Assembly: GCA_937996595.1 (NCBI GenBank)
Contig: CALKVC010000239.1
Location: forward strand, 1-64,000
Direction of reading: 5' to 3'
DNA: 64,000 bases
Origin: an uncultured Chitinophagaceae bacterium
GTDB taxonomy: Bacteria; Bacteroidota; Bacteroidia; Chitinophagales; Chitinophagaceae
Shown here: positions 1 through 7,726 of the stretch, piece by piece
Layout: each line of letters starts with the position of its first letter
Numbering within the stretch: position 1 is the stretch's first letter
Notes under the pieces: model-generated
Told to the model about the DNA's origin: nothing
Seen by the model: the letters and a program-made list of their open reading frames with translations, nothing else
Databases searched by the model: none
Made by a program: the position numbers and the translations under genes

Positions 1-1
1 G

Positions 2-493
2 ATAAACCCCGGCTGGGTGATATTACTAACACCGCTGGTGGTTGCCTTCTTCTCATTTTTGAGAAGGAAGAACCGGGAACCATCAACTGCAACAAAGATT
101 GCGTTCGGGCTGTTCATTTCCGCCTTATCGGTTTTAGTGATGGTGGCGGCTGTGTATGTTTCGGGTAACGGCTCAGAAAAAGCAAGCGTATGGTGGCTGA
201 TGGGTACTTATGGTGTTATTACGGTTGGTGAGTTGTTGCTGAGCCCGATGGGACTTTCACTGGTTTCAAAATTAAGCCCGGTGCGATTAACATCATTGAT
301 GATGGGCGGATGGTTCCTGGCTACATCCATCGGCAATAAATTGTCGGGTATCCTGGCAACCATGTGGGATGGGTATGAAAACAAAGCGAATTTCTTTTGG
401 GTGAATTTTGTGTTGCTCATGTTTGCAACCTTTATCATTTTTGCCATGCTCAAATGGCTTAATAAGATTATGAAAGAAAAGGGGGTGAGTTAA
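2..493 (+). CDS. POT/PTR family peptide:proton symporter, C-terminal part
   Basis: This is the C-terminal end of a proton-dependent oligopeptide transporter; the frame is open to the window edge, so the start lies outside. A GTG at 17 is in frame but is internal. About 164 residues are visible, with four or five hydrophobic segments. The stretch GELLLSPMGLSLVSKLSPVR followed by a membrane segment with GNKLSG is typical of the late helices of POT (DtpT-like) proteins. The family imports di- and tripeptides across the inner membrane with protons. The protein ends in a lysine-rich cytoplasmic tail. Family assignment is firm; substrate is inferred from family. Confidence 0.85.
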   Translation: MNPGWVILLTPLVVAFFSFLRRKNREPSTATKIAFGLFISALSVLVMVAAVYVSGNGSEKASVWWLMGTYGVITVGELLLSPMGLSLVSKLSPVRLTSLMMGGWFLATSIGNKLSGILATMWDGYENKANFFWVNFVLLMFATFIIFAMLKWLNKIMKEKGVS

Positions 494-626
494 CTAAAAA
501 TAATTAGCATTATTGTTTTTGATTGACTCATGGCATCCTGAAAGTTCAGGTAAAAGAAGCAGGTAATTAAAAAAACAATATTCAATTCCCATTGTTCATT
601 GATGTAATAAGTGTCTCAGTGGAGCA

Positions 627-661
627 TTAATTATTAATTCTTAATTATTAATTCTTAATTT
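627..661. repeat. AT-only 14-bp tandem repeat
   Basis: The unit TTAATTATTAATTC is present twice without change (627-640 and 641-654), followed by half a copy. It lies in the convergent gap between the POT transporter and NhaD genes. No gene is visible in this gap (494-706). Confidence 0.7.
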
Positions 662-706
662 AAAATACGTATAGTCCTTTCATACATTCTTTGCCATCCT
701 GCAAAA

Positions 707-1981
707 TCATCTGAGCTGCATTTGTAACATAAACACCAGTATTCCGGCTACAAAACCCAGCAACGCCAGCCAGCCAATCTTCTTAAGGTACCACATAAAA
801 TTGATATGCTCAATTCCCATCACCGCAACGCCGGCTGCTGTTCCTATGATGAGTGCACTGCCGCCGGTTCCGGTAGTAAGGGCCAGGAATTCCCAGAAAA
901 AATGGTCTGTAGGATAAGTGTTCAGGTCATACATACCCTGCGATGCGGCAACAAGCGGCACATTGTCTACAACTGCTGATAATAATCCCAAAGCGATACC
1001 GATAAGGTAATCGTTTTTTAATGTGCCCGAAAGGAACGTGGCCAGGTTTTTTAAGATACCAAAAGACTGCAATGCTGAAACGGCCAGCAGGATGCCCAGG
1101 AAAAATAAAATGCTTGGCGTGTCTACTTTTTGTAAGGCCCTGGCAACCGTATACCTGGCTGCATGTTCTGCATCTTTGCTTTTATGCAGGAAAGTGGTGA
1201 TAACCCACATCAGCCCCAGTGCAAGCAGCATGCCCATCACAGGGGGCAGGTGTGTTACTGTTTTAAAAACCGGTACAAAAACGAGGAAACCGATTCCGGC
1301 AAGCAATATCACTTTTCCTTCTTTTTTTTCCAGCGATGAACTTTCTGTTACCGGCATGGTAACGATCTTTTTACCCTTATACCGGAATGAAATGATCATG
1401 GCAGGTATGATACAAACTGCAATACTGGGCAGTATCAGTTGTTTCATGATGTTGAGTGCGGTTATTTGTCTGCCGATCCAGAGCATGGTGGTTGTAACAT
1501 CTCCCAATGGCGACCAGGCACCTCCCGCATTGGCGGCAATAACGATCATGCCTGCAAACCAGAGCCGGTCTTCCTTTTCACGTAACAGTTTTGCGCATAA
1601 AGATGTCATTACAATGGCAGTTGTTAAATTATCAAGCAAAGCTGATAACAGGAAGGTGATCAGTGTAACCAGCAGCATCAGTTTCTGTTTGCTGCCGGTG
1701 GATATTTTTTGAGTGATGATGTCGAAGCCGTTATGTGAATCTATCAGTTCCACGATGGTCATGGCTCCCAGCAGGAAGAATAAGATGGATGATATTTCGC
1801 CCAGGTGATGCAGCAGTTCTTCGCTAACCTCATGGGAAGATTCGCTTTGCAGCATGTAAATGGTCCAGCAAACCACACCGGTAATTAGCGCCGATGCGGC
1901 CTTATTCAATTTCAGCGGGTGCTCCAGGGCGATGGCAACATATCCCAAAACAAAAACGGCAATGATGATGGTTTCAATCAT
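707..1981 (-). CDS. nhaD: Na+/H+ antiporter, NhaD family
   Basis: A 424-residue inner-membrane protein with about twelve hydrophobic segments. It exports sodium (or lithium) in exchange for protons. The N-terminus (LEHPLKLNKAASALITG at residues 20-36) and the internal LSALLDNLTTAIVMTSL and VVDNVPLVAASQGMYDL segments are hallmarks of NhaD in the ion transporter superfamily; the two DN-containing re-entrant motifs are expected at the transport site. Length matches the usual family size. It is transcribed convergently to the POT gene and downstream of umuC on the same strand, 154 bp apart, so it is probably a separate unit. Confidence 0.9.
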   Translation of the reverse strand: MIETIIIAVFVLGYVAIALEHPLKLNKAASALITGVVCWTIYMLQSESSHEVSEELLHHLGEISSILFFLLGAMTIVELIDSHNGFDIITQKISTGSKQKLMLLVTLITFLLSALLDNLTTAIVMTSLCAKLLREKEDRLWFAGMIVIAANAGGAWSPLGDVTTTMLWIGRQITALNIMKQLILPSIAVCIIPAMIISFRYKGKKIVTMPVTESSSLEKKEGKVILLAGIGFLVFVPVFKTVTHLPPVMGMLLALGLMWVITTFLHKSKDAEHAARYTVARALQKVDTPSILFFLGILLAVSALQSFGILKNLATFLSGTLKNDYLIGIALGLLSAVVDNVPLVAASQGMYDLNTYPTDHFFWEFLALTTGTGGSALIIGTAAGVAVMGIEHINFMWYLKKIGWLALLGFVAGILVFMLQMQLR

Positions 1982-2135
1982 GTTGATCTATAGTAGCTGG
2001 TATCGTTACAAAATGGTATTATGCACAAGCTACAAATTTACCGTGTTTATTCTTTTGATACGGCTTTAATTGATGCCATACCGGTGTTTTTGCATATGCC
2101 GTAACTGGTTTTTATTTGTTGTAGTCAATATCACA

Positions 2136-3407
2136 TCACTTCACTTCAAACAGTTCTTCCCACCGGGTGGTAAAGCGCCTGCTTCTCAGTTCCTGCCGCA
2201 TCTTCCAGTTTCGTTTTGATCCCGAACTGGCAAATTTTATCATATCATTCCGCATGCCGAAGTTAACATTGTCTATCATATGCATCAGTTTCCGGCCATC
2301 GTATTTCGGCGGTTCGGCGAATATGTTATACTGCACTTCGTTTTCGGGTACGATGTTGCCGAGTATCACGCCTGCTTTCAGGTATTTGCTTCCCTGGCGG
2401 TACAATTTATCAAGTAACGGTGTTGCATGAGCGATAAGTATATTGGTGAGCGATGTGGCATAAGGAAGTATTACATATGCCGAGTTGCTTGCGGGCTTGT
2501 ATTCATATGACAGGCCCTGGTTGTTTGTCACCACAAAAACGCTGATGGTGCCGGCAGCACAGTTTTGCCGCCGGAGTTTTTCGGCGGCCCTGCTGGTATA
2601 AGTGGCAACAGCTTCTTTCAGTTCCTGTATTTCATATACCGGTTTGCCGAACATGCGGGTGGTGGCGATCATTTTTTTTGTTTCCAGCGGATTTTTCATT
2701 TCAATGCAGGCTTCGCCCCGCAGTTCTTTGATGAGCCTTACCCCAACCACACCGCCCAGGTTTTTGGATGCCCAGCCCTCGCTCATGTTACGGAGGTCCC
2801 AGGCGGTATTGATGTTAAACATCCGCAGTTTTTTTGATCCGGCGCTTCCCACGCCCCACACATCTTCCACGGCGGTTCTTTCCAATGCCTCCATCTGCTG
2901 TTCGGGGGTTTGCAGTATCATAACGCCGTTGGTCCCTTTCTTATCTTTCTTTGCCAGCCGGTTGGCTATTTTGGATAAAACCTTCGTGGGGGCCACACCG
3001 ATAGACACGGGGATGCCTGTCCACAACTCGGTGGTATGTTTTAAAAAAAGCGAGTATTCGTATAGTTTAGTTTCGTCTATTCCGGTGAGGTCCAGGAACG
3101 ATTCATCTACGGAATATACTTCCACCTGCGGCGACAATATGCGCAGGGTTTCCATCACCCGCCAGCTCAGGTCGCCATACAGGTGGTAGTTGCTGGAAAA
3201 TACAGCTACGCCATTTTTCTCAATCACGGCTTTGTGCTGGTAATACGGGCCGGCCATTTGTATGCCGAGTGCCTTGGCTTCATCGGAACGGGATACGATG
3301 CAGCCGTCGTTGTTGCTGAGCACAACAACGGGCTTCCCGTGCAGGGACGGTTTGAAGAGCCTTTCGCAGGCGGCGTAAAAACTATTGCAGTCAACGATTG
3401 CTTTCAT
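2136..3407 (-). CDS. umuC: Y-family DNA polymerase, UmuC (Pol V catalytic subunit)
   Basis: A 423-residue translesion polymerase, nearly the same length as E. coli UmuC (422). The N-terminus (IVDCNSFYAACERLF) gives the first metal-binding aspartate, and YSVDESFLDLTG near residue 100 carries the catalytic D-E pair. A little-finger domain and a UmuC-specific C-terminal extension follow. It copies past damaged bases and would pair with the UmuD-like protein encoded upstream on the same strand. The two genes are separated by 641 bp holding a Y1 transposase and palindromic repeats, so coupled expression may be disturbed or may depend on the insert. The stop is followed by a gap without visible genes (1982-2135). 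Confidence 0.95.
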   Translation of the reverse strand: MKAIVDCNSFYAACERLFKPSLHGKPVVVLSNNDGCIVSRSDEAKALGIQMAGPYYQHKAVIEKNGVAVFSSNYHLYGDLSWRVMETLRILSPQVEVYSVDESFLDLTGIDETKLYEYSLFLKHTTELWTGIPVSIGVAPTKVLSKIANRLAKKDKKGTNGVMILQTPEQQMEALERTAVEDVWGVGSAGSKKLRMFNINTAWDLRNMSEGWASKNLGGVVGVRLIKELRGEACIEMKNPLETKKMIATTRMFGKPVYEIQELKEAVATYTSRAAEKLRRQNCAAGTISVFVVTNNQGLSYEYKPASNSAYVILPYATSLTNILIAHATPLLDKLYRQGSKYLKAGVILGNIVPENEVQYNIFAEPPKYDGRKLMHMIDNVNFGMRNDMIKFASSGSKRNWKMRQELRSRRFTTRWEELFEVK

Positions 3408-3412
3408 GGTGG

Positions 3413-3555
3413 CAGGCTAAAGCCTGTTCATATTTTTTGTTTTTTATCCCTGGCCTGAAGGCCAGGGCAATTCAGGCCGGGGCAAATCTGAATTGCCTCG
3501 CCCTAAAGGGCGAGGATCAGGATGACAATACCATAATTACCCCGGGCTTTAGCCC
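3413..3555. repeat. Palindrome cluster (REP-like) at the 3' side of the Y1 transposase
   Basis: Four short palindromes lie between umuC and the transposase: CAGGCTAAAGCCTG (3413-3426), CCCTGGCC-TGAA-GGCCAGGG (3448-3467), CCTCGCCC-TAAA-GGGCGAGG (3496-3515) and GGGCTTTAGCCC (3544-3555, reaching into the transposase stop codon). They share a centre of the type CTAAAG/CTTTAG or CTGAAG. The segment 3446-3482 recurs almost unchanged on the other side of the transposase at 4011-4047. Such hairpins are the expected recognition elements of REP-associated tyrosine transposases. Confidence 0.85.
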
Positions 3556-3983
3556 TTTATCAGACAACATCCATATTTCTCCATAAATGCGTCATACTCC
3601 TCCTGAAATGTTTTTTTCTGATGATGGGCTTCCTGGTTCTTAATGTATTCTCTTACTCTATTAACAGCCGAATCATTCACAGATACTGCAAAATATTCAT
3701 CCTGCCATGAAATTTTTTGCTCAAACAGGTTGTTTTTATTGGCCCAGAATGAGCTTTCCCCTTTTAGTTGCTGTACTATGCCGGCAATCGTTTGTACGGC
3801 ATTTAAAGATACCAGGGCATGTACATGATCAATATGACCGTTTACAAAATCTACATGAATGCCTTTTTCTATCCCGTTCTCTTTTATGTGTGCAAATAAT
3901 AACTGACGGTTCTCTTTTGTTAATAGCGGGAGCCTGTTTTTTGTAGCCCAAACAACATGAATCCATATTTTTAGGAATGGCAT
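3549..3983 (-). CDS. REP-associated / IS200-like Y1 transposase
   Basis: A 144-residue single-domain HUH transposase (Y1_Tnp fold). The HUH motif is H53-V-H55 within NGHIDHVHALVSL, and the likely catalytic tyrosine is Y113 in REYIKNQ. N-terminal KIWIHVVWATKNRLPLL is characteristic of the Bacteroidota branch. These enzymes cut and join single-stranded DNA at hairpins. The gene sits exactly between umuD and umuC, flanked by palindromes with a 37-bp near-identical direct repeat on both sides. Both catalytic motifs are intact, so it may be active on its repeats. No IS605-type TnpB accompanies it. Confidence 0.9.
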   Translation of the reverse strand: MPFLKIWIHVVWATKNRLPLLTKENRQLLFAHIKENGIEKGIHVDFVNGHIDHVHALVSLNAVQTIAGIVQQLKGESSFWANKNNLFEQKISWQDEYFAVSVNDSAVNRVREYIKNQEAHHQKKTFQEEYDAFMEKYGCCLIKG

Positions 3984-4010
3984 GGTGGTATTTTTATTGA
4001 ATAATTATTT

Positions 4011-4047
4011 ATCCCTGGCCTGAAGGCCAGGGCAATGCAGGCCGGGG
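4011..4047. repeat. Second copy of the REP-like hairpin repeat
   Basis: The 37-bp segment repeats 3446-3482 with one visible difference (CAATG against CAATT after the hairpin). It contains the palindrome CCCTGGCC-TGAA-GGCCAGGG at 4013-4032. It ends one base before the umuD stop codon (4049-4051), so the element abuts the gene end. Both copies have the same orientation. Confidence 0.85.
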
Positions 4048-4048
4048 A

Positions 4049-4480
4049 TCACAATCCATGTATCACATAAGTTACCACGCCCCATATTGTCATGTCGCTG
4101 TATTCGGCAATTTCAATGGGAGCCAGTTTGGGCGTTTCGGGTATCAGCCTGAGTTTGTTCATTGTTTTTTCCAGGCGCCTGATGAGCATATCGCCGTCCA
4201 GTATGGCAATTACGATTTTACCGCTGACGGGTTTTAAAGACCTGTCAACAATCACCACATCGCCGTCATGTATGCCGGCATTAATCATGCTGTTGCCCGT
4301 TACCCGCATGAAATAAGTGGCCGGCTTGTTCCGGATGAGTTGCTCATTGAGGTCGATGCCACGTTCCATGTAGTCGTCTGCTGCTGCGCCAAAACCTGTT
4401 GCATTGGCGGTAGGTACATCCAGTTGCCTGAACTGCTTGCTGCCGCGGTACCCGGCGGCATAAAAATTTTCTACTTCCAT
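4049..4480 (-). CDS. umuD: UmuD-like S24 peptidase (Pol V accessory subunit)
   Basis: A 143-residue protein aligned by eye with E. coli UmuD. Residues 28-45 (TGFGAAADDYMERGIDLN) match the self-cleavage region, placing the cut between T28 and G29. The nucleophile is S64 in GNSM. The second catalytic residue, K97 of E. coli in the motif V-K-K-L, falls here on R101 of the motif I-R-R-L, so the general-base lysine seems to be replaced by arginine. Known role: RecA filaments trigger cleavage of UmuD, which then joins UmuC. It lies upstream of umuC on the same strand, divergent from the 2H phosphoesterase gene; a 15-bp palindrome in the shared upstream region may be its operator. Confidence 0.88.
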   Translation of the reverse strand: MEVENFYAAGYRGSKQFRQLDVPTANATGFGAAADDYMERGIDLNEQLIRNKPATYFMRVTGNSMINAGIHDGDVVIVDRSLKPVSGKIVIAILDGDMLIRRLEKTMNKLRLIPETPKLAPIEIAEYSDMTIWGVVTYVIHGL

Positions 4481-4537
4481 TTTCCTATTTTTTTAACCCT
4501 GCCTTAACCGCGGGGCAGGTAAGATTATTTGTATACA

Positions 4538-4552
4538 ACTAAATTATTTAGT
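4538..4552. promoter_or_regulatory. Perfect 15-bp palindrome, candidate operator
   Basis: ACTAAAT-T-ATTTAGT lies between the divergent umuD (start 4480) and 2H phosphoesterase (start 4608) genes, about 57 bp from each start codon. Its position fits a repressor or activator site shared by the two promoters, possibly a damage-response operator. No regulator is identified and the sequence does not match the classical LexA box. Confidence 0.4.
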
Positions 4553-4607
4553 AAATTTATGCTAAAATAATTGGTAAAACCATTTTTTAATTCTGAAATA
4601 TTTTTTT

Positions 4608-5216
4608 ATGGAAACAACTTTCATGCAAAAGCCCGGGCAACCGTTATATGAGTATCTACTGGTTCTTAACCCGCACGAGGAACTGCGTAACCGGATAGAG
4701 AAATGCAGGAGCGAACTGGTATCAAATTACCGCATCAGCCAGCCACTGCCGGGGAGGCCGAATGTTTCCCTGGTAACATTCACGGCTTCCAAAATGATGG
4801 AAGAAAAGATCATCAACCGACTACAAATGATAACCATGGAGGAAAAACCATTTGTGGTTGAGTTGCAGGACTTCGGGAGTTACCCCATGCATGCCATTTT
4901 CATCCGCATTGCCAACCAGCCCAGGGTGCTGCAACTGATTAAAAAGCTGAAACAAGCCAGGTTACTGATGAAGGCTTCCGGCGAAGACCCGCATTTCCTG
5001 CTGGACCCGCATATGGCGCTGGCAGGCAGGTTGCCCAAAGAAAAATACCTGGAGGCGATGAAGGCCTACCTGCATAAAAAATTCACCGGCCGGTTTTGGG
5101 CCGACGGCTGTTTGCTGTTAAGGCGTGCACGGCACGAAAAACGCTACCAGGTTATACGTCGTTTCAATTTTGAATGCATACCGGTATCAACGGCACAGGG
5201 GGTACTATTCGGGTAA
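4608..5216 (+). CDS. 2H phosphoesterase / 2'-5' RNA ligase-like protein, degenerate motifs
   Basis: A 202-residue protein resembling the LigT/2'-5' RNA ligase fold (2H phosphoesterase superfamily), expected to act on cyclic phosphodiester or RNA ends. Canonical members carry two H-x-T/S motifs. Here the first reads P51-N52-V-S54 (His replaced by Asn) and the second P134-H135-M-A137, so the catalytic pair is incomplete. The C-terminal third is basic. It is divergent from umuD, and its last 12 bp overlap the end of the convergent SRAP gene, suggesting a long-standing DNA-damage cluster. Fold assignment is moderately sure; activity is uncertain. Confidence 0.65.
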   Translation: METTFMQKPGQPLYEYLLVLNPHEELRNRIEKCRSELVSNYRISQPLPGRPNVSLVTFTASKMMEEKIINRLQMITMEEKPFVVELQDFGSYPMHAIFIRIANQPRVLQLIKKLKQARLLMKASGEDPHFLLDPHMALAGRLPKEKYLEAMKAYLHKKFTGRFWADGCLLLRRARHEKRYQVIRRFNFECIPVSTAQGVLFG

Positions 5217-5924
5217 TGGCAGTTCGGGATAGGTAAATGGTTCCAGCGTTTCAGGTACATTGGGGTTATTGGTACGGGATGTGATGCGTTTGCTGATGGT
5301 ATACGCCTGCATACCGGATTCGGGATAAGGTTTAAGGAATGATGCAATCTCTTCTTTGCTTAGCCCCGGAGTGAGCCATTTTTTGTAACGGGCAGGCGGA
5401 ATGATCACCGGCATCCGTTGCTTACTGTTATGGATACGTGCCATGAGCGGGTTGGCGTCCGTTGTGAGGATAGAGAAACTGTTGATGTGTTCACCGGTTT
5501 CCTTGTCGGTCCAGGATGCATAGATACCTGCAAAACAAAAAAGTTCTTTGTCTTTTAACCGGATGTAATGGGGATATTTCTTCTTCTGAAAATCCATCCA
5601 TTCATAAAATCCATCTGCAATTACAAGGCAACGGTTATGTATAATAGAAGTCCGGAATGATGGTTTTTCAAAAACTGTTTCTGAACGGGCATTCAAAGTC
5701 TGGGCCCTTAATTTATCGGCATCCAGCTTTGTCTTAACCCATGGCGGAATCAACCCCCAGTGATAAAGCTGGATATGACCGGGTTTTTGTTGGGTGATTA
5801 CCGGCATAGATAAAAATGAAAATCCATTCGCATGAAACACCGGTTCCCAGGCATCATCCCAATGGGCACCCAACTGGATTTCAATCTCGGCTCTTTCTAT
5901 TGTTAATGAATAATGAAAACACAT
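5205..5924 (-). CDS. SOS response-associated peptidase (SRAP), YedK/HMCES family
   Basis: A 239-residue SRAP protein. After removal of Met1, Cys2 is exposed and can form a thiazolidine crosslink with abasic sites in single-stranded DNA. The family active-site residues are visible: C2, N78 in NARSET, E108 in GFYEW and H165 in the motif ARIHNSKQRMPVI. It shields abasic sites at replication forks. Its 3' end overlaps the 2H phosphoesterase gene by 12 bp, and its start is back to back with the radical SAM gene. Co-location with umuDC fits its name and role. Confidence 0.93.
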   Translation of the reverse strand: MCFHYSLTIERAEIEIQLGAHWDDAWEPVFHANGFSFLSMPVITQQKPGHIQLYHWGLIPPWVKTKLDADKLRAQTLNARSETVFEKPSFRTSIIHNRCLVIADGFYEWMDFQKKKYPHYIRLKDKELFCFAGIYASWTDKETGEHINSFSILTTDANPLMARIHNSKQRMPVIIPPARYKKWLTPGLSKEEIASFLKPYPESGMQAYTISKRITSRTNNPNVPETLEPFTYPELPLPE

Positions 5925-5933
5925 AAAAATATA

Positions 5934-7043
5934 ATGAAAGAAAAATTACAACAAGACCATCATAAAGTTACAGCTTCTGATAAAGAAGAACAGCAACAAT
6001 ATATTAATGGCCGCGGAGCTCAATTTAATACAAAGAACCGCTTCTTAAAAACGGAACAGGCAAAAACTCATGTGGAAGGTATTGATGATTGGGAAGAAAG
6101 TAATATAGCCACTCAGTATATTGAGAACCACTCCAAAACCATAGTAAACAAAGTAGAAAGCCCCGATGTGGGCATGAGTTACAGCATGAATCCCTATGCC
6201 GGTTGCGAACACGGATGCATTTACTGTTATGCCCGAAATGTTCATGAATACTGGGGCTACAGTGCCGGCCTCGATTTTGAACAGAAGATACTGGTTAAGA
6301 AAAATGCAGCGCAGCTGTTACGTAAATTTTTAATGAACCCCAAATGGGAATGTACGCCCATCATGCTAAGCGGAAATACCGACTGCTACCAGCCGGCCGA
6401 ACAACATTACCGTTTAACAAGAGGGCTGCTGGAGGTTTGCAATGAATTCAATCAGCCCGTGGGGATACTCACAAAAAACGCATGGATCCTGAAAGACAAG
6501 GATATATTACAGGAGATGGCAAAAAAGAATATTGTTTCAGCCATGGTATCCATCACTTCATTCAATGAAGAGCTGCGCCGCATTATGGAACCACGCACTA
6601 CAACAGCCAGGCAAAAATTAAAAGTGATTGAAGAACTGAGCAGTGCCGGTGTTCGTATGGGTATCATGATGGGGCCAATGATACCCGGACTGAATGAACA
6701 TGAAATGCAACGTATCATGAAAGCTGCTGCAGACAGCGGAGCAACTTTCACGGCTTATACTTTTATCAGGCTGAACGGGGCTATTAAACTGCTGTTTCAC
6801 GACTGGTTGTTTAAAAACCTGCCCAATCATGCTGAAAAGGTATGGAGCCTGATTGAACAAAGCCATGATGGAAAAGTAAATGATTCACGCTGGGGAGTAC
6901 GTATGCGTGGAGAAGGCAGTATTGCTGATATGGTGGCGCAGCAGTATAAAAAATATGGACGGCTGTATAAAATGAATGCAGAAGAATGGAAGCTTGATAC
7001 GACTATTTTCAGGCGGCCGGGGGAACAGGGTAAATTATTTTGA
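5934..7043 (+). CDS. PA0069/SPL-like radical SAM protein
   Basis: A radical SAM enzyme of about 369 residues. The cluster-binding motif is C-EHG-C-IY-C in the segment NPYAGCEHGCIYCYARNVH, which binds a 4Fe-4S cluster and S-adenosylmethionine. The downstream LSGNTDCYQPAE and MGPMIPGLNEHE segments are typical of the Rv2578c/PA0069 group, related to spore photoproduct lyase. Substrate unknown. A start at 5913 is also open but would overlap the divergent SRAP start codon; the ATG at 5934 gives the more usual N-terminus. Its position beside umuDC and SRAP suggests, but does not prove, a DNA-repair link. Confidence 0.85.
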   Translation: MKEKLQQDHHKVTASDKEEQQQYINGRGAQFNTKNRFLKTEQAKTHVEGIDDWEESNIATQYIENHSKTIVNKVESPDVGMSYSMNPYAGCEHGCIYCYARNVHEYWGYSAGLDFEQKILVKKNAAQLLRKFLMNPKWECTPIMLSGNTDCYQPAEQHYRLTRGLLEVCNEFNQPVGILTKNAWILKDKDILQEMAKKNIVSAMVSITSFNEELRRIMEPRTTTARQKLKVIEELSSAGVRMGIMMGPMIPGLNEHEMQRIMKAAADSGATFTAYTFIRLNGAIKLLFHDWLFKNLPNHAEKVWSLIEQSHDGKVNDSRWGVRMRGEGSIADMVAQQYKKYGRLYKMNAEEWKLDTTIFRRPGEQGKLF

Positions 7044-7060
7044 TGGAAAAATTAGAACTT

Positions 7061-7081
7061 CATTTTACAATGTGTAAAATG
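7061..7081. other. AT-rich inverted repeat after the radical SAM gene
   Basis: CATTTTACA (7061-7069) and TGTAAAATG (7073-7081) form a 9-bp stem with a 3-base loop. There is no T-run, so it is a weak terminator candidate at best. The rest of the gap 7082-7317 is very AT-rich and no gene is visible in it. Confidence 0.4.
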
Positions 7082-7317
7082 AAAAGTATACAATTTTATA
7101 CATGAGTATGTTATAGTGAACAATAAAGACAGCCAGAGTTTTAGTAAATAAATCTGAAGAATTAATTAGTAACAAAAAACAAATAATGAAATATTTTTCG
7201 TTTGAATATTGTCAACAACTTAAATTAAAATATTTTTATTTTCTCTGAAAGCATTGATTTTACAGGTATTTCAGGGGTATTTATAACAGGCGAAAGAAAA
7301 TAAATGGAAAAAATATT

Positions 7318-7348
7318 TTGCAATATGAAAAAATTAATTTCATCTTTG
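7318..7348 (+). promoter_or_regulatory. Bacteroidota-type promoter for the tRNA-array locus
   Basis: TTG (7318-7320) is followed after 20 bases by CATCTTTG (7341-7348), close to the Bacteroidota -33/-7 consensus TTG-N19-TAnnTTTG with one mismatch. Transcription would start near 7355, about 20 bases before the first small ORF. It is the best promoter candidate upstream of the tRNA-like array. Confidence 0.5.
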
Positions 7349-7375
7349 CAATGTAAAAAAACAAAAGCAACAAAC

Positions 7376-7468
7376 ATGGCACGCATGCAACTACATATTA
7401 AATCAATGAATTGTTTTAGTCCTCTTGGGGATTATAACAATTGCGGGGCATGTTATGCTGATGAATAA
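7376..7468 (+). CDS. Candidate 30-residue cysteine-containing peptide
   Basis: A short ORF, ATG at 7376 to TAA at 7468, follows the predicted promoter by about 28 bases. The peptide begins MARMQLHIKSMN and ends with CFSPLGDYNNCGACYADE, giving three cysteines in a C-x9-C-x2-C spacing near the end. It is followed 26 bases later by a terminator-like hairpin. No known family is recognised. It could be a genuine small protein, a leader peptide controlling read-through into the tRNA array, or chance. An opposing reading frame covers the same DNA but crosses both hairpins. Confidence 0.3.
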   Translation: MARMQLHIKSMNCFSPLGDYNNCGACYADE

Positions 7469-7494
7469 GTACCAAAACTGATTCAATATAACCC

Positions 7495-7523
7495 AAGCCC
7501 CGCCTGTAAAGCGGGGTTTTTTA
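7495..7523 (+). terminator. Terminator-like hairpin with a Tyr-anticodon-type loop
   Basis: CCCCGC (7498-7503) pairs with GCGGGG (7511-7516), followed by a T-run; flanking A and T bases extend the stem. The 7-base loop CTGTAAA is the exact loop found in many bacterial tRNA-Tyr(GUA) anticodon arms. As an intrinsic terminator it would end transcripts of the 30-residue ORF. Confidence 0.75.
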
Positions 7524-7538
7524 TTTAAAAGAAAAATT

Positions 7539-7709
7539 ATGGATAATAAAAAATTGATCAATAAAAATCTGTATTCAGTGAGCCATGACTTTTTAATTCC
7601 AGCTAATACAACCAGTGTTGTATTGATGCAAATGATGCTTATATCAATGTTTGAAATAACAGGCAGCAGAGATAGCCAGACAAGACAGTGTGTAATGCGA
7701 AAAAAATAA
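7539..7709 (+). CDS. Candidate 56-residue small protein
   Basis: ATG at 7539 to TAA at 7709, directly between the two terminator-like hairpins. The product starts MDNKKLINKNLYSVSHDFLI, has a central hydrophobic, methionine-rich stretch (SVVLMQMMLISMFEI, about residues 26-40) and a basic C-terminus (CVMRKK). No family is recognised. A weak AAAAGAAAA stretch precedes the start, which is not unusual in Bacteroidota. It could be a small membrane-interacting peptide of the locus or a chance frame in AT-rich DNA. Confidence 0.3.
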   Translation: MDNKKLINKNLYSVSHDFLIPANTTSVVLMQMMLISMFEITGSRDSQTRQCVMRKK

Positions 7710-7726
7710 TTCAACTTTTTCAGCAT

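Noticed and set aside
7403..7726. A 107-codon minus-strand open frame across the leader of the tRNA locus
   Set aside because: It runs through both strong terminator-like hairpins and AT-rich DNA, has no recognisable domain, and conflicts with the plus-strand promoter and small ORFs.
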